From Flavobacterium anhuiense (GTDB lineage: Bacteria > Bacteroidota > Bacteroidia > Flavobacteriales > Flavobacteriaceae): a stretch of DNA of 64,000 nucleotides. Numbering within the stretch: the stretch's first letter is position 1; each line of letters opens with the position of its first letter. The notes beneath the pieces were generated by a model, which saw only the letters and a program-made list of their open reading frames with translations, was not told the DNA's origin and made no database searches. The position numbers and the translations under genes were made by a program. Where the stretch lies: NCBI RefSeq assembly GCF_004151235.1, contig NZ_JUIV01000007.1, forward strand, positions 124,001 to 188,000. Reading direction: 5' to 3'. Below are positions 25,330 through 33,233 of the stretch, in pieces.

Positions 25330-25372
25330 AAAAAACTTAACATCTTAGAATCTTAGCCCCTTAGAACCTTAA
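25330..25372. repeat. Period-8 array, single arm, copy 4
   Basis: Words ACTTAACA, TCTTAGAA, TCTTAGCC, CCTTAGAA, CCTTAAAA keep the 8-bp period right up to the ATG of the UbiA gene. No inverted arm is present. Confidence 0.65.
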
Positions 25373-25375
25373 AAA

Positions 25376-26302
25376 ATGAAATTCCTCAAACTCATTCGTT
25401 ACAAAAACCTTTTAATGCTTGCTTTTATGCAACTGCTTTTTCGTTATGCCTTTTTAAAACAGCAGGAAATTCCGCTGGCTTTATCCGATTGGCAATACGG
25501 GCTACTCGTTTTAAGCACTGTTTTATTGGCTGCTGCAGGTTATGTTATCAATAACATTTATGATGTAGGAACCGACAGCATTAACAAGCCAAATGATGTT
25601 GTTGTCGGAAAAGGAATTACAGAAACCGCAGCTTATAACATTTATATTGGTCTGAATATTTCGGGAGTTGCAATTGGTTTTATTCTGTCGAATATCATTA
25701 TGAGGCCTACTTTTGCTTCGCTTTTTATTTTAATCGCGTCGCTGTTATATTTTTATGCAACAACTCTTAAGCAAATCATGATTTTAGGCAATTTTGTCGT
25801 TGCGTTGCTTTTGGCTGTGAGTGTTTTGATTATAGGAGTTTTTGATCTTTTTCCTGCTACTACAGCCGAAAATCAGGCGCAAATGGCAAGTTTATTTTCT
25901 ATTTTAATTGATTATGCTTTATTTGCTTTTATGATCAATTTTATTCGAGAAATTGTAAAAGATATTGAAGATGTAAATGGTGACTACAATATGGGAATGA
26001 ATACTCTGCCAGTTGCAATTGGAGTTAACCGAGCAGCAAAAATAGCTTTAGGTTTTGCGGTCATTGCATTTATTCTATCTGGTCTTTATTGCAATACTTA
26101 TTTCATGCAAAACAAACTTTACATTACAGTATTTTATGCTTTTGCAACTGTTTTGGCGCCTTTGCTTTATTTTATTGTAAAAATATTTAGTGCCAAATCT
26201 CAGAAAGAATTTCATCATTTAAGCAGTATTTTAAAACTTATTTTGTTCTTCGGAATTTTATCAATTCTAGTTATTGCTTTAAATATCAAATACAATGCTT
26301 AA
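25376..26302 (+). CDS. UbiA-family prenyltransferase (geranylgeranylglycerol-phosphate type)
   Basis: The 308-residue membrane protein has the first Asp-rich motif NNIYDVGTDSINKPND at 59-74 and the second, REIVKDIEDVNGDYNMGMNT, near residue 190, with eight or nine membrane helices. Flavobacterial genes of this type are usually annotated as geranylgeranylglycerol-phosphate transferases; that substrate is inherited and unproven. It differs clearly from menA in this window. It overlaps the Maf gene by 8 nt. Confidence 0.82.
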   Translation: MKFLKLIRYKNLLMLAFMQLLFRYAFLKQQEIPLALSDWQYGLLVLSTVLLAAAGYVINNIYDVGTDSINKPNDVVVGKGITETAAYNIYIGLNISGVAIGFILSNIIMRPTFASLFILIASLLYFYATTLKQIMILGNFVVALLLAVSVLIIGVFDLFPATTAENQAQMASLFSILIDYALFAFMINFIREIVKDIEDVNGDYNMGMNTLPVAIGVNRAAKIALGFAVIAFILSGLYCNTYFMQNKLYITVFYAFATVLAPLLYFIVKIFSAKSQKEFHHLSSILKLILFFGILSILVIALNIKYNA

Positions 26303-26879
26303 AGAAAAATTAAAAAAATATAAAATTATTTTAGCTTCGGGTTCGCCTCGCAGACAACAGTTTTTTAAGGATTTAGATCTAGATTTCGAAATTCGCTTAA
26401 AAGATGTTGAAGAAATCTATCCGCCAGAATTAAAAGCTGCAGAAATCACAGATTATCTGGCTGAATTAAAAGCTAATGCATTTGAAGGTGAACTGGCAGC
26501 AAATGAAATTTTGGTTACAAGCGACACTATTGTTTGGCATCAGAACAAAGCTTTAGGAAAACCAAAAAGCGCTGAAGAAGCTTTTGCTATGATAAAATCG
26601 ATGTCAAATGCAACGCATGAAGTAATTACCTCGGTTTGTTTTAAAACCGCAGACTCCTCTACTCTTTTGCACGATATTACTAAAGTAACTTTCAATGACT
26701 TGTCAGATGAAGCTATTTTGTATTATATCGAAAATTACAAACCTTACGATAAAGCTGGTGCATATGGCATACAAGAATGGTTTGGTTTTATGGCAGTTGC
26801 AAAAGTAGAAGGCTCTTATACCAATGTTATGGGACTTCCGACAGCCAAAGTTTATGAATTTTTGACTACATTAGTGTAA
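26295..26879 (+). CDS. maf: Maf-family nucleoside triphosphate pyrophosphatase
   Basis: The 194-residue protein has the Maf signature SGSPRRQQ at residues 15-22, then VTSDTIVWHQNKALGKPKSA and YKPYDKAGAYGIQEWFG. Maf enzymes hydrolyse non-canonical or canonical nucleotides (dTTP, UTP) to monophosphates. Size and motifs are complete. It overlaps the prenyltransferase gene and is 10 nt before the next gene, so it is part of one transcript. Confidence 0.95.
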   Translation: MLKEKLKKYKIILASGSPRRQQFFKDLDLDFEIRLKDVEEIYPPELKAAEITDYLAELKANAFEGELAANEILVTSDTIVWHQNKALGKPKSAEEAFAMIKSMSNATHEVITSVCFKTADSSTLLHDITKVTFNDLSDEAILYYIENYKPYDKAGAYGIQEWFGFMAVAKVEGSYTNVMGLPTAKVYEFLTTLV

Positions 26880-26889
26880 AAATCTATTT

Positions 26890-27420
26890 ATGTTTTCTTT
26901 TAAAGAGTATAGCCGAGAAATAATAGCAACAATCATTCTTATTGGAGTTTTGATTGTATTGCGAATGGTAATCGCTAAACTAATAAGACGTTTTGCCGCT
27001 ACAAGCCAATTATTTGAACACCGAACTAATTTGGTTATAAAGTATATTAATATCTTAATGAATATACTGGTTGTAACCACTCTAATAGTAATCTGGGGAG
27101 TTCAGACAGAAGATATTTTTATTACCATTTCTTCCATTGCAACTGTAATTGGAGTAGCGATGTTTGCCCAATGGTCTATTTTAAGCAATATTACTTCCGG
27201 AATGATTTTATTTTTCTCCTTTCCTTTTAGAATTGGAGATACTATAAAAATACACGACAAAGATTTTCCTATCGAAGCTGAAATCGAAGACATAAATACC
27301 TTTCATGTAAGCTTAAAAACAAAAGAAGGTGAAAAAATAATTTTTCCAAATAATCTATTACTTCAAAAAGGGATTTCGATTATTCCTGCAAAGTACGAAG
27401 AGCGTGAGTTTTTCGACTAA
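26890..27420 (+). CDS. Small MscS-type mechanosensitive channel-like protein
   Basis: The 176-residue protein has three hydrophobic helices; the third is the pore-type helix followed by WSILSNITSGMILFFSFPFRIGDTIKI, the MscS hallmark. A short beta domain (EDINTFHVSLKTKEGEKIIFPNN) ends the protein. It lacks the C-terminal cage domain of full MscS, so it is a minimal form. Confidence 0.87.
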   Translation: MFSFKEYSREIIATIILIGVLIVLRMVIAKLIRRFAATSQLFEHRTNLVIKYINILMNILVVTTLIVIWGVQTEDIFITISSIATVIGVAMFAQWSILSNITSGMILFFSFPFRIGDTIKIHDKDFPIEAEIEDINTFHVSLKTKEGEKIIFPNNLLLQKGISIIPAKYEEREFFD

Positions 27421-27522
27421 AATATAATGGGAATTTTATAACGGGCAGTCAAAAAGCTGGAACGCAAAAAGACAAATAAAGTGTAATATTTGTTTTATAA
27501 ATTCAGCTAAATAAAATAAAAA

Positions 27523-28623
27523 ATGACTCGGCCCGTAACATTACCCTTTTATGCAAAACTTTCTTTCATTCTTGTTACCTTAATTTGTTTTGCATTTATT
27601 TTTTGCCTCGGAAAAGATATCCTTACTCCTATTTTAATGGCATTTTTATTTGCCGTTTTATTACTTCCGATTTTTACTTTTTTAAATACAAAGCTTAAAT
27701 TTCCAAGGCATCTTGCGGCAATAATCTGTCTTGCCATTTTTATCTCCATTATTGTCGGAATATTGGTTTTTATTTCCTATCAAGTCACTTATATGGCAAA
27801 TGATTTTGAAACCATAAAGAAAAACGCAAACTCATTTATTCTTGAAATCCATAAATTTATAAGAGAAAATTTTGAGGTAAGCATTGGAGAACAGAAAAAA
27901 TATCTGGATTCTGTTACAAAAGATTCTGTAAAAACAGGTCAAGCAAAACTAGGCTCGTTTATTATATCTATAAGCGATGTTGTTTTAGACAGCACCATTA
28001 TGATTATTTACACCTTTTTGTTTCTGATTTACAAAGAACATTTCAAACTGTTTTTTGCGAAATTAATCAAACAGGAAAATCATGCTGTTTTGCAGGATAT
28101 TTTATCTCAGATAAAAGTTTCTATCAACAATTACATTGTAAGTTTAATTATCGAAATGATTGTTGTCTCGGTATTGACCAGTCTTGGTTTATGGATTATT
28201 GGCGTTAAATATTTTATTCTTCTCGGACTAATCACAGGAATTCTGAATCTAATACCTTATATCGGAATTTTTATTGCTGGAGTTATCACCGTTTTGGCTT
28301 CACTAACTGGATCTGGAGAAATATCGGTAATCCTAGGTATTCTTATTGTAAATATTATTGTTCAGTTTATTGATAATAATCTGCTTGTGCCATTAATCAT
28401 TAATTCTAAAGTAGAAATAAATGCTTTTGTATCTATTATGGGAATCATTGTTGGAGGCGCCGCAGCTGGAATTGCCGGAATGTTTTTAGCTATTCCTCTT
28501 TTAGCTATTTTAAAAATCATTTTTGATCGAATTGAATCGCTCTCGGCTTGGGGTTATCTTATGGGAAATCATGTTCCAAGAAAATTTGTTTGGAGAAAAA
28601 GAAAAATTAAAACAGAAAATTAA
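27523..28623 (+). CDS. AI-2E family transporter
   Basis: The 366-residue protein has about eight membrane segments. The family pattern includes LTPILMAFLFAVLLLPIF near the start, the C-terminal GILNLIPYIGIFIAGVI, and FIDNNLLVPLIINSKVEIN with IMGIIVGGAAAGIAGMFLAI. These proteins were named after the AI-2 exporter TqsA, but many are sodium/proton antiporters or have unknown cargo. No transport substrate can be assigned. Confidence 0.9.
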   Translation: MTRPVTLPFYAKLSFILVTLICFAFIFCLGKDILTPILMAFLFAVLLLPIFTFLNTKLKFPRHLAAIICLAIFISIIVGILVFISYQVTYMANDFETIKKNANSFILEIHKFIRENFEVSIGEQKKYLDSVTKDSVKTGQAKLGSFIISISDVVLDSTIMIIYTFLFLIYKEHFKLFFAKLIKQENHAVLQDILSQIKVSINNYIVSLIIEMIVVSVLTSLGLWIIGVKYFILLGLITGILNLIPYIGIFIAGVITVLASLTGSGEISVILGILIVNIIVQFIDNNLLVPLIINSKVEINAFVSIMGIIVGGAAAGIAGMFLAIPLLAILKIIFDRIESLSAWGYLMGNHVPRKFVWRKRKIKTEN

Positions 28624-28701
28624 AAAAAGCGTTATGCTAGCATAGCATTTATTTATTCATTATATTCATAAAACTAAAATTTATTAGAAGAAAACTACTG
28701 A

Positions 28702-30534
28702 ATGTCTCAACACAACCAAATACTGATTTTCATTTTGCTTTGCTTTTGTTTACAAAGTGGACATGCGCAGGTAGAAGGTAGTAGAAAAGAATCAAAAAAG
28801 GAAAAAGATACTACAGAAATCTATACTAAAATTAGAAATTATTCTAAAAAAAATAAGTTTACGCAGGCAATGCATAAATTATTCTTTAGATCTAAGAAAC
28901 CTAAGAAAAAAGACGAATTGCTTGTTTCTATTGATTCTACTAATTATGAAGGCAAAATTATTAGAAAGATTAATATTGTTACTTTAGATCCTTTTGGATA
29001 CTCTATTTCCGATACTACTCAAATTCCTAAAAATTGGGGAGAAAGAATGGGTAATAGGCTTCACCTTAAAACAAAAAAAATAGCAATATATAATTTATTG
29101 CTTTTTAAGAAAAACACACCTTATAACACCTATAAAGTTTTAGAGACTGAACGTTTAATTCGTGCGCAGCGTTATGTAACAGCGGTTAAAATTTCCAATC
29201 AGAGTGTTGGTAGAGCCTCAGATTCTGTAGATGTCACCATTCGAGTTTTAGATTCTTGGAGTACAATTCCGAGGTTCTCTATTTCCAGTAATCAGGTTTC
29301 TATTGGGTTTAAGGAAAAAGACTTTTTTGGAACAGGCCAGCAATTGGAATATCGTTTTACCAACCGCTTTGATGATGGCCAAAATGGCAATGAAGCAACT
29401 TATACAGTTCCTAATATTAAGAATACCTATATCGGAACTGTTTTCCATTATAAAATGGATTTGGACAATAACTACATTAAAAGCATTGATATTGAACGAG
29501 ACTTTTACTCTCCTCTAACAAAATGGGCTGGTGGTTTATATATGGATGAAAATTTTAGAAGAGATACGCTTCAAGCTCCAGACTCTACATTTGCTTATCA
29601 GCCTAAGAAATATACATCACAAGATGTTTGGGTTGGTCGTGCTTTTAAAGTATTCGAAGACAATAATAAAGCAATTACAAATCTAATCACAACTGCTCGA
29701 TTTCTGAATGTCAATTATAGCGAATCGCCTTCAGAACTTTATGATCCCAATCATTTTTATTCTTCTGAGAAACTAATTCTTAGCGGAATTGGATTTAATA
29801 CAAGAAAATTTATCAAAGACAGTTACATTTTTAGGAATGGGCAAACAGAAGACGTCTCGATAGGTAGAATATATGGTATAACTTTTGGTTATCAATATAA
29901 AAATACTTTTTGGAGGCCCTACATTGGAGCTCAGTTTTCTTTTGGAAATTACTACCGTTTAGGTTTTCTAAGTATGAATTTTGAAGCGGGAACTTTTTTC
30001 CATCAGTCTAAAACTTATCAAACTTCTTTTTTGTTTGAAACCAATTATTTTACCAAATTATTCAGCATCGGAAATTGGAAACTTAGACAATTCATAAATC
30101 CCAAAGTAGTAATTGGAATAAATCGGGATGATATTGTTGGAGATCAATTAAATATAAATGAACAAAATGGTTTGGCAGGGTTTAACAGCTACTTGTACGG
30201 AACCAGTAAAGCTATTTTATCACTTCAGACACAAACATATTCTCCACATTCTTTATTAGGATTCCGTTTAAACCCATTTTTTAACTATTCAATTGCAGTA
30301 TTGGGGAGTCCTGAAATAGCAATGACAAAGAGTAAAGCTTACTCTAAGCTTACCGTAGGACTCTTAATTAGTAATGATTATTTGGTTTTCAGTTCATTCC
30401 AACTATCATTGTCATATTATCCTAGTATTCCGCAGGAAGGAGACAATGTGTTTAAGACCAATACTTTTGAAACAACCGATTATCGACTTCAAAGTTTTGA
30501 ACTTACCAAACCTCGTGTTGTCAATTACAAATAA
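28702..30534 (+). CDS. Outer-membrane beta-barrel protein with POTRA-like domain
   Basis: The 610-residue protein has a signal peptide ending SGHAQ (residues 1-23). A lysine-rich segment follows, then a POTRA-like module (EGKIIRKINIVTLDPFGYS, with KVLETERLIRAQRYVTAVKI). From residue 200 to the end there are alternating beta strands with aromatic girdles, as in BamA/TamA-like Omp85 barrels. It differs from BamA in having one or two POTRA-like units. It is the last gene of the plus-strand run; what it assembles or exports is unknown. Confidence 0.75.
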   Translation: MSQHNQILIFILLCFCLQSGHAQVEGSRKESKKEKDTTEIYTKIRNYSKKNKFTQAMHKLFFRSKKPKKKDELLVSIDSTNYEGKIIRKINIVTLDPFGYSISDTTQIPKNWGERMGNRLHLKTKKIAIYNLLLFKKNTPYNTYKVLETERLIRAQRYVTAVKISNQSVGRASDSVDVTIRVLDSWSTIPRFSISSNQVSIGFKEKDFFGTGQQLEYRFTNRFDDGQNGNEATYTVPNIKNTYIGTVFHYKMDLDNNYIKSIDIERDFYSPLTKWAGGLYMDENFRRDTLQAPDSTFAYQPKKYTSQDVWVGRAFKVFEDNNKAITNLITTARFLNVNYSESPSELYDPNHFYSSEKLILSGIGFNTRKFIKDSYIFRNGQTEDVSIGRIYGITFGYQYKNTFWRPYIGAQFSFGNYYRLGFLSMNFEAGTFFHQSKTYQTSFLFETNYFTKLFSIGNWKLRQFINPKVVIGINRDDIVGDQLNINEQNGLAGFNSYLYGTSKAILSLQTQTYSPHSLLGFRLNPFFNYSIAVLGSPEIAMTKSKAYSKLTVGLLISNDYLVFSSFQLSLSYYPSIPQEGDNVFKTNTFETTDYRLQSFELTKPRVVNYK

Positions 30535-30611
30535 TTTATATTTTTTTTAAGAAATTCAAAAACAAACAAAACCACTAATTATCAATAAATTACAACTGTT
30601 TAAACTTTTTA

Positions 30612-30679
30612 TTTATTCGATGAAATGCATTTTTATTCGACAAAATACATCTCAATGTTTTTTTGGCACAGTATATGAG
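30612..30679 (+). promoter_or_regulatory. Candidate sigma-54-like promoter with two upstream direct repeats
   Basis: TTTGGCAC at 30662-30669 is a perfect -24 element; the -12 position has GA where GC is expected (GG-N10-GA), so it is one base off. Just upstream, two 19-bp near-identical direct repeats (TTTATTCGA..AAAT.CAT at 30612-30630 and 30632-30650) lie 20 bp apart and could be activator sites. The next gene starts at 30718. Confidence 0.4.
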
Positions 30680-30717
30680 TATCCCTATTCAAGATTAACA
30701 TTAAAAAAACAAAAAAG

Positions 30718-31230
30718 ATGAAAACGATAAAATTAGCAATAGCCGGATTATTTCTAATGATTGCAAACGCCACACAAGCCCAAGTATCAGTAAATGTAAA
30801 TATAGGTACTCCACCTGCTTGGGGACCAGTAGGATATTCAGACATGGAATATTACTATCTTCCAGATATTGAAGCTTACTACGATGTTCGTGCTGCTCAG
30901 TTTATCTATTTCGGAGGAGGAAGATGGGTAAGAGCAACTTACTTGCCAAGACAATATAGAAATTATGATTTATATGGAGGTTATAAAGTAGTTTTAACAG
31001 ACTATCACGGTAGAACTCCTTATGTATATTTTGATCGTCATAAAGTGAAATACTACAAAGGCTATTATGGAGCTCCACAAAGACCTTACAGACCAAGACC
31101 TGTATATGGTTATGACGACAGAAGAGATTACAAACGTTATGACAAACATTACGATAAACACCATGGAAAACATGATCGTCACGATCACGATGATGATCAC
31201 GACCATGGTCACGGACACGGAAGAAGATAA
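30718..31230 (+). CDS. Exported Tyr/Arg-rich protein with His/Asp-rich metal-binding-like tail
   Basis: The 170-residue protein has a signal peptide ending ATQA (residues 1-21). The body is rich in Tyr, Gly and Arg (WGPVGYSDMEYYYLPDIEAY, YFGGGRWVRATYLPRQYRNY). The tail from about residue 138 is a run of His, Asp, Lys and Gly ending GHGHGRR. Such a tail can bind transition metals. Similar proteins of unknown function occur in Flavobacterium. It is monocistronic, with its own terminator. Confidence 0.75.
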   Translation: MKTIKLAIAGLFLMIANATQAQVSVNVNIGTPPAWGPVGYSDMEYYYLPDIEAYYDVRAAQFIYFGGGRWVRATYLPRQYRNYDLYGGYKVVLTDYHGRTPYVYFDRHKVKYYKGYYGAPQRPYRPRPVYGYDDRRDYKRYDKHYDKHHGKHDRHDHDDDHDHGHGHGRR

Positions 31231-31255
31231 TTGCTAAATTATTAGTAATCAATAC

Positions 31256-31290
31256 AAGAGAGTATCAAAAACATGATACTCTCTTTTTTT
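31256..31290 (+). terminator. Terminator of the His-rich protein gene
   Basis: AAGAGAGTATC pairs with GATACTCTCTT around an 8-nt loop, followed by a T-tract. Confidence 0.85.
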
Positions 31291-31377
31291 ATGCCAACTA
31301 AATCTCGAAGTTTTGTTAAAAATTTATAATTCATGTATAAATCACTGTAAAAGAATAGGTTTTAGCAGAATTAACCT

Positions 31378-31406
31378 TTGTTTAATGTGATTATGATATA
31401 TCTTTG
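31378..31406 (+). promoter_or_regulatory. Promoter TTG-N18-TATCTTTG of the LVIVD lipoprotein gene
   Basis: TTG at 31378-31380 and TATCTTTG at 31399-31406, followed by CGCC, are a strong consensus match. Transcription starts near 31413, which rules out a start at 31378 and supports ATG 31438. Confidence 0.75.
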
Positions 31407-31437
31407 CGCCGAATTTTTAAATCCAAAAAAGAAATTT

Positions 31438-33063
31438 ATGAAAAAGAATGTTTATTTGCTTTCATTTTTAGCTATGTCACTGTTAATAGGTTGTGACGAT
31501 AATAATGACAACAAAAACGATGGACAATCGTCAAATAACATTACTATTACCTCAGATCAATCTACATTGAATCAAAGACTTGACTTAACCAATTCAGGGG
31601 TAATTTCAATCGAAAATGGTTCTCTAACAGGAAAAGCAACTGAAAATTCTAACACTTCTTTTCCTTTAGTTCAAATTGCCGAAGTCAAACCTCCAGTTGA
31701 TGCTAACGGAAGAACGCTTCAAGCGAGCCATGTAACTGTCAACGGAAATTATGCTTATGTATCTTATATTATGAGAGGCGATGCTTATTCTGGAGCTATT
31801 GATGTAATTGATGTTTCAGATCCGTACAAACCAAAATTGGTTGCTTCTGCCCTAATTCCTAATACAGATATTACATCTCTAACTTTTTCTGGTTCAAATT
31901 TAATTATCGGAGCAGCGAAAGATGTTGATAAAGATCCGCTTCTAACAAACAATCCTGCTATTGTGCTTAATATGGAATTAAGTTCTGGAATGCTTACAGA
32001 TAAATTCAAAGCCAATTATTTAGAAAGCAGAGTTACAACTGACGTTGCGGCCAATGTTTCTAATTACTTTGCTGTGACTGGAGACAACGGAAGTTTATTT
32101 AAATTAAGCAGTTCTACAAAAGAAATCACAGGAAAAGTTGCTGTAGCCGATTTACGTTCTATTGCTTTAACAAGCGATAAAGTGGTAACTTTAAGCGGTA
32201 CAAAAGGCGTTAATATTTACAATCAATCGACTCTTGCTCTGCAAAAAAGCTTTACAACATCAACAGATGTAAGTGGCGCAAAAAGAACAATGGATATTGA
32301 TGGAACAAAACTTTTTGTTTCTGAAGGTCCAAACGGTCTTGGCGTATACGATATCAACAGCGGTTCTAAATTGCAAAGCATTGCAATTGCAACAGCTGGA
32401 GAAGATAATGTAACAAATGCTGTTTCTTTTAATGATGGTTATGCTTTTGTGGCAAACGGTGCTCTTGGATTGAATGTGTACCAATCTGCAACACAACTTA
32501 ATTTATTAGGTTCTGTTGGAATTGCAGGTTCGTCAAACTATGTAAAATCAAGCGGCAATTATATTTATGTTGCGAGCGGAACAGGTGGTTTGAAAATCAT
32601 AAAAATGGAAAAACCAAACACAACTTTTGCAAACTGTACCTCATATAGCATTTACAATCAAGGTAAGGATCTGATTTTGAATTCAAACGACATAAAATCA
32701 TATCAAGGTGCGACTGCTATTAACTCAGCAATTATTAATTCTAATGCAGTTTTAACACATTGCGGATCAATTACTGTTCAAAATAGTTTGATTTTAAATA
32801 GCGGTGGCACTTTCAACATGACAGGGAGTTTGTCTCAAGGAAAATACCAGCAATCGAATCCGACCGAGTTAATTATCAATAATAATGCTCATTTGCAAGT
32901 TGAAGGTTCTGTTGTAATCTGGGGAGATTTAAGATTAAACAGCGGTGCTAAAATTAACTTTATCGGAAATAACTCTTCTATAACAATCTACGGAAAAGTT
33001 ACAAAAGGAAGCAATGTAACCATTACAGGAACTTACAAAGACACTGAAAACAAATTGAAGTAA
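31438..33063 (+). CDS. LVIVD-repeat lipoprotein
   Basis: The 541-residue protein starts MKKNVYLLSFLAMSLLIGC, a lipoprotein signal with lipobox LLIG-C19, followed by an Asp/Asn-rich tether. From about residue 75 to 400 it has LVIVD-type beta-propeller repeats (VDVSDPYKPKLVA and similar). The C-terminal 130 residues form a right-handed beta-like region (NSALINSNAVLTH-type strands). It is a cell-surface or periplasmic lipoprotein of unknown role. The start is set by the upstream promoter. Confidence 0.82.
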   Translation: MKKNVYLLSFLAMSLLIGCDDNNDNKNDGQSSNNITITSDQSTLNQRLDLTNSGVISIENGSLTGKATENSNTSFPLVQIAEVKPPVDANGRTLQASHVTVNGNYAYVSYIMRGDAYSGAIDVIDVSDPYKPKLVASALIPNTDITSLTFSGSNLIIGAAKDVDKDPLLTNNPAIVLNMELSSGMLTDKFKANYLESRVTTDVAANVSNYFAVTGDNGSLFKLSSSTKEITGKVAVADLRSIALTSDKVVTLSGTKGVNIYNQSTLALQKSFTTSTDVSGAKRTMDIDGTKLFVSEGPNGLGVYDINSGSKLQSIAIATAGEDNVTNAVSFNDGYAFVANGALGLNVYQSATQLNLLGSVGIAGSSNYVKSSGNYIYVASGTGGLKIIKMEKPNTTFANCTSYSIYNQGKDLILNSNDIKSYQGATAINSAIINSNAVLTHCGSITVQNSLILNSGGTFNMTGSLSQGKYQQSNPTELIINNNAHLQVEGSVVIWGDLRLNSGAKINFIGNNSSITIYGKVTKGSNVTITGTYKDTENKLK

Positions 33064-33083
33064 AATTCAAAAACACTTATATT

Positions 33084-33117
33084 AAGCTGTTAGAATTAGG
33101 TTCTAACAGCTTTTTTT
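33084..33117 (+). terminator. Terminator of the LVIVD gene
   Basis: AAGCTGTTAGAA (33084-33095) pairs perfectly with TTCTAACAGCTT (33101-33112), followed by T residues. Confidence 0.9.
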
Positions 33118-33193
33118 GTTTTATAAATTTAAAGAAAGGTATAATTATTGAGCGTTAACAATTCATTTAAATAATCTTACATAAAATAATTAC

Positions 33194-33201
33194 TATTTTT
33201 G
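33194..33201 (+). promoter_or_regulatory. -7 element TATTTTTG of the PIG-L gene
   Basis: TATTTTTG ends 32 nt before the ATG at 33234. The -33 box is not clear. Confidence 0.45.
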
Positions 33202-33233
33202 AAATAATTTCAAAAAAACATCTAACACTCACC

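Noticed and set aside
31378..31437. Upstream extension of the LVIVD lipoprotein by 20 residues
   Set aside because: The extension covers the consensus promoter (TTG and TATCTTTG) and would place the lipoprotein signal internally. ATG 31438 fits both promoter and lipobox.
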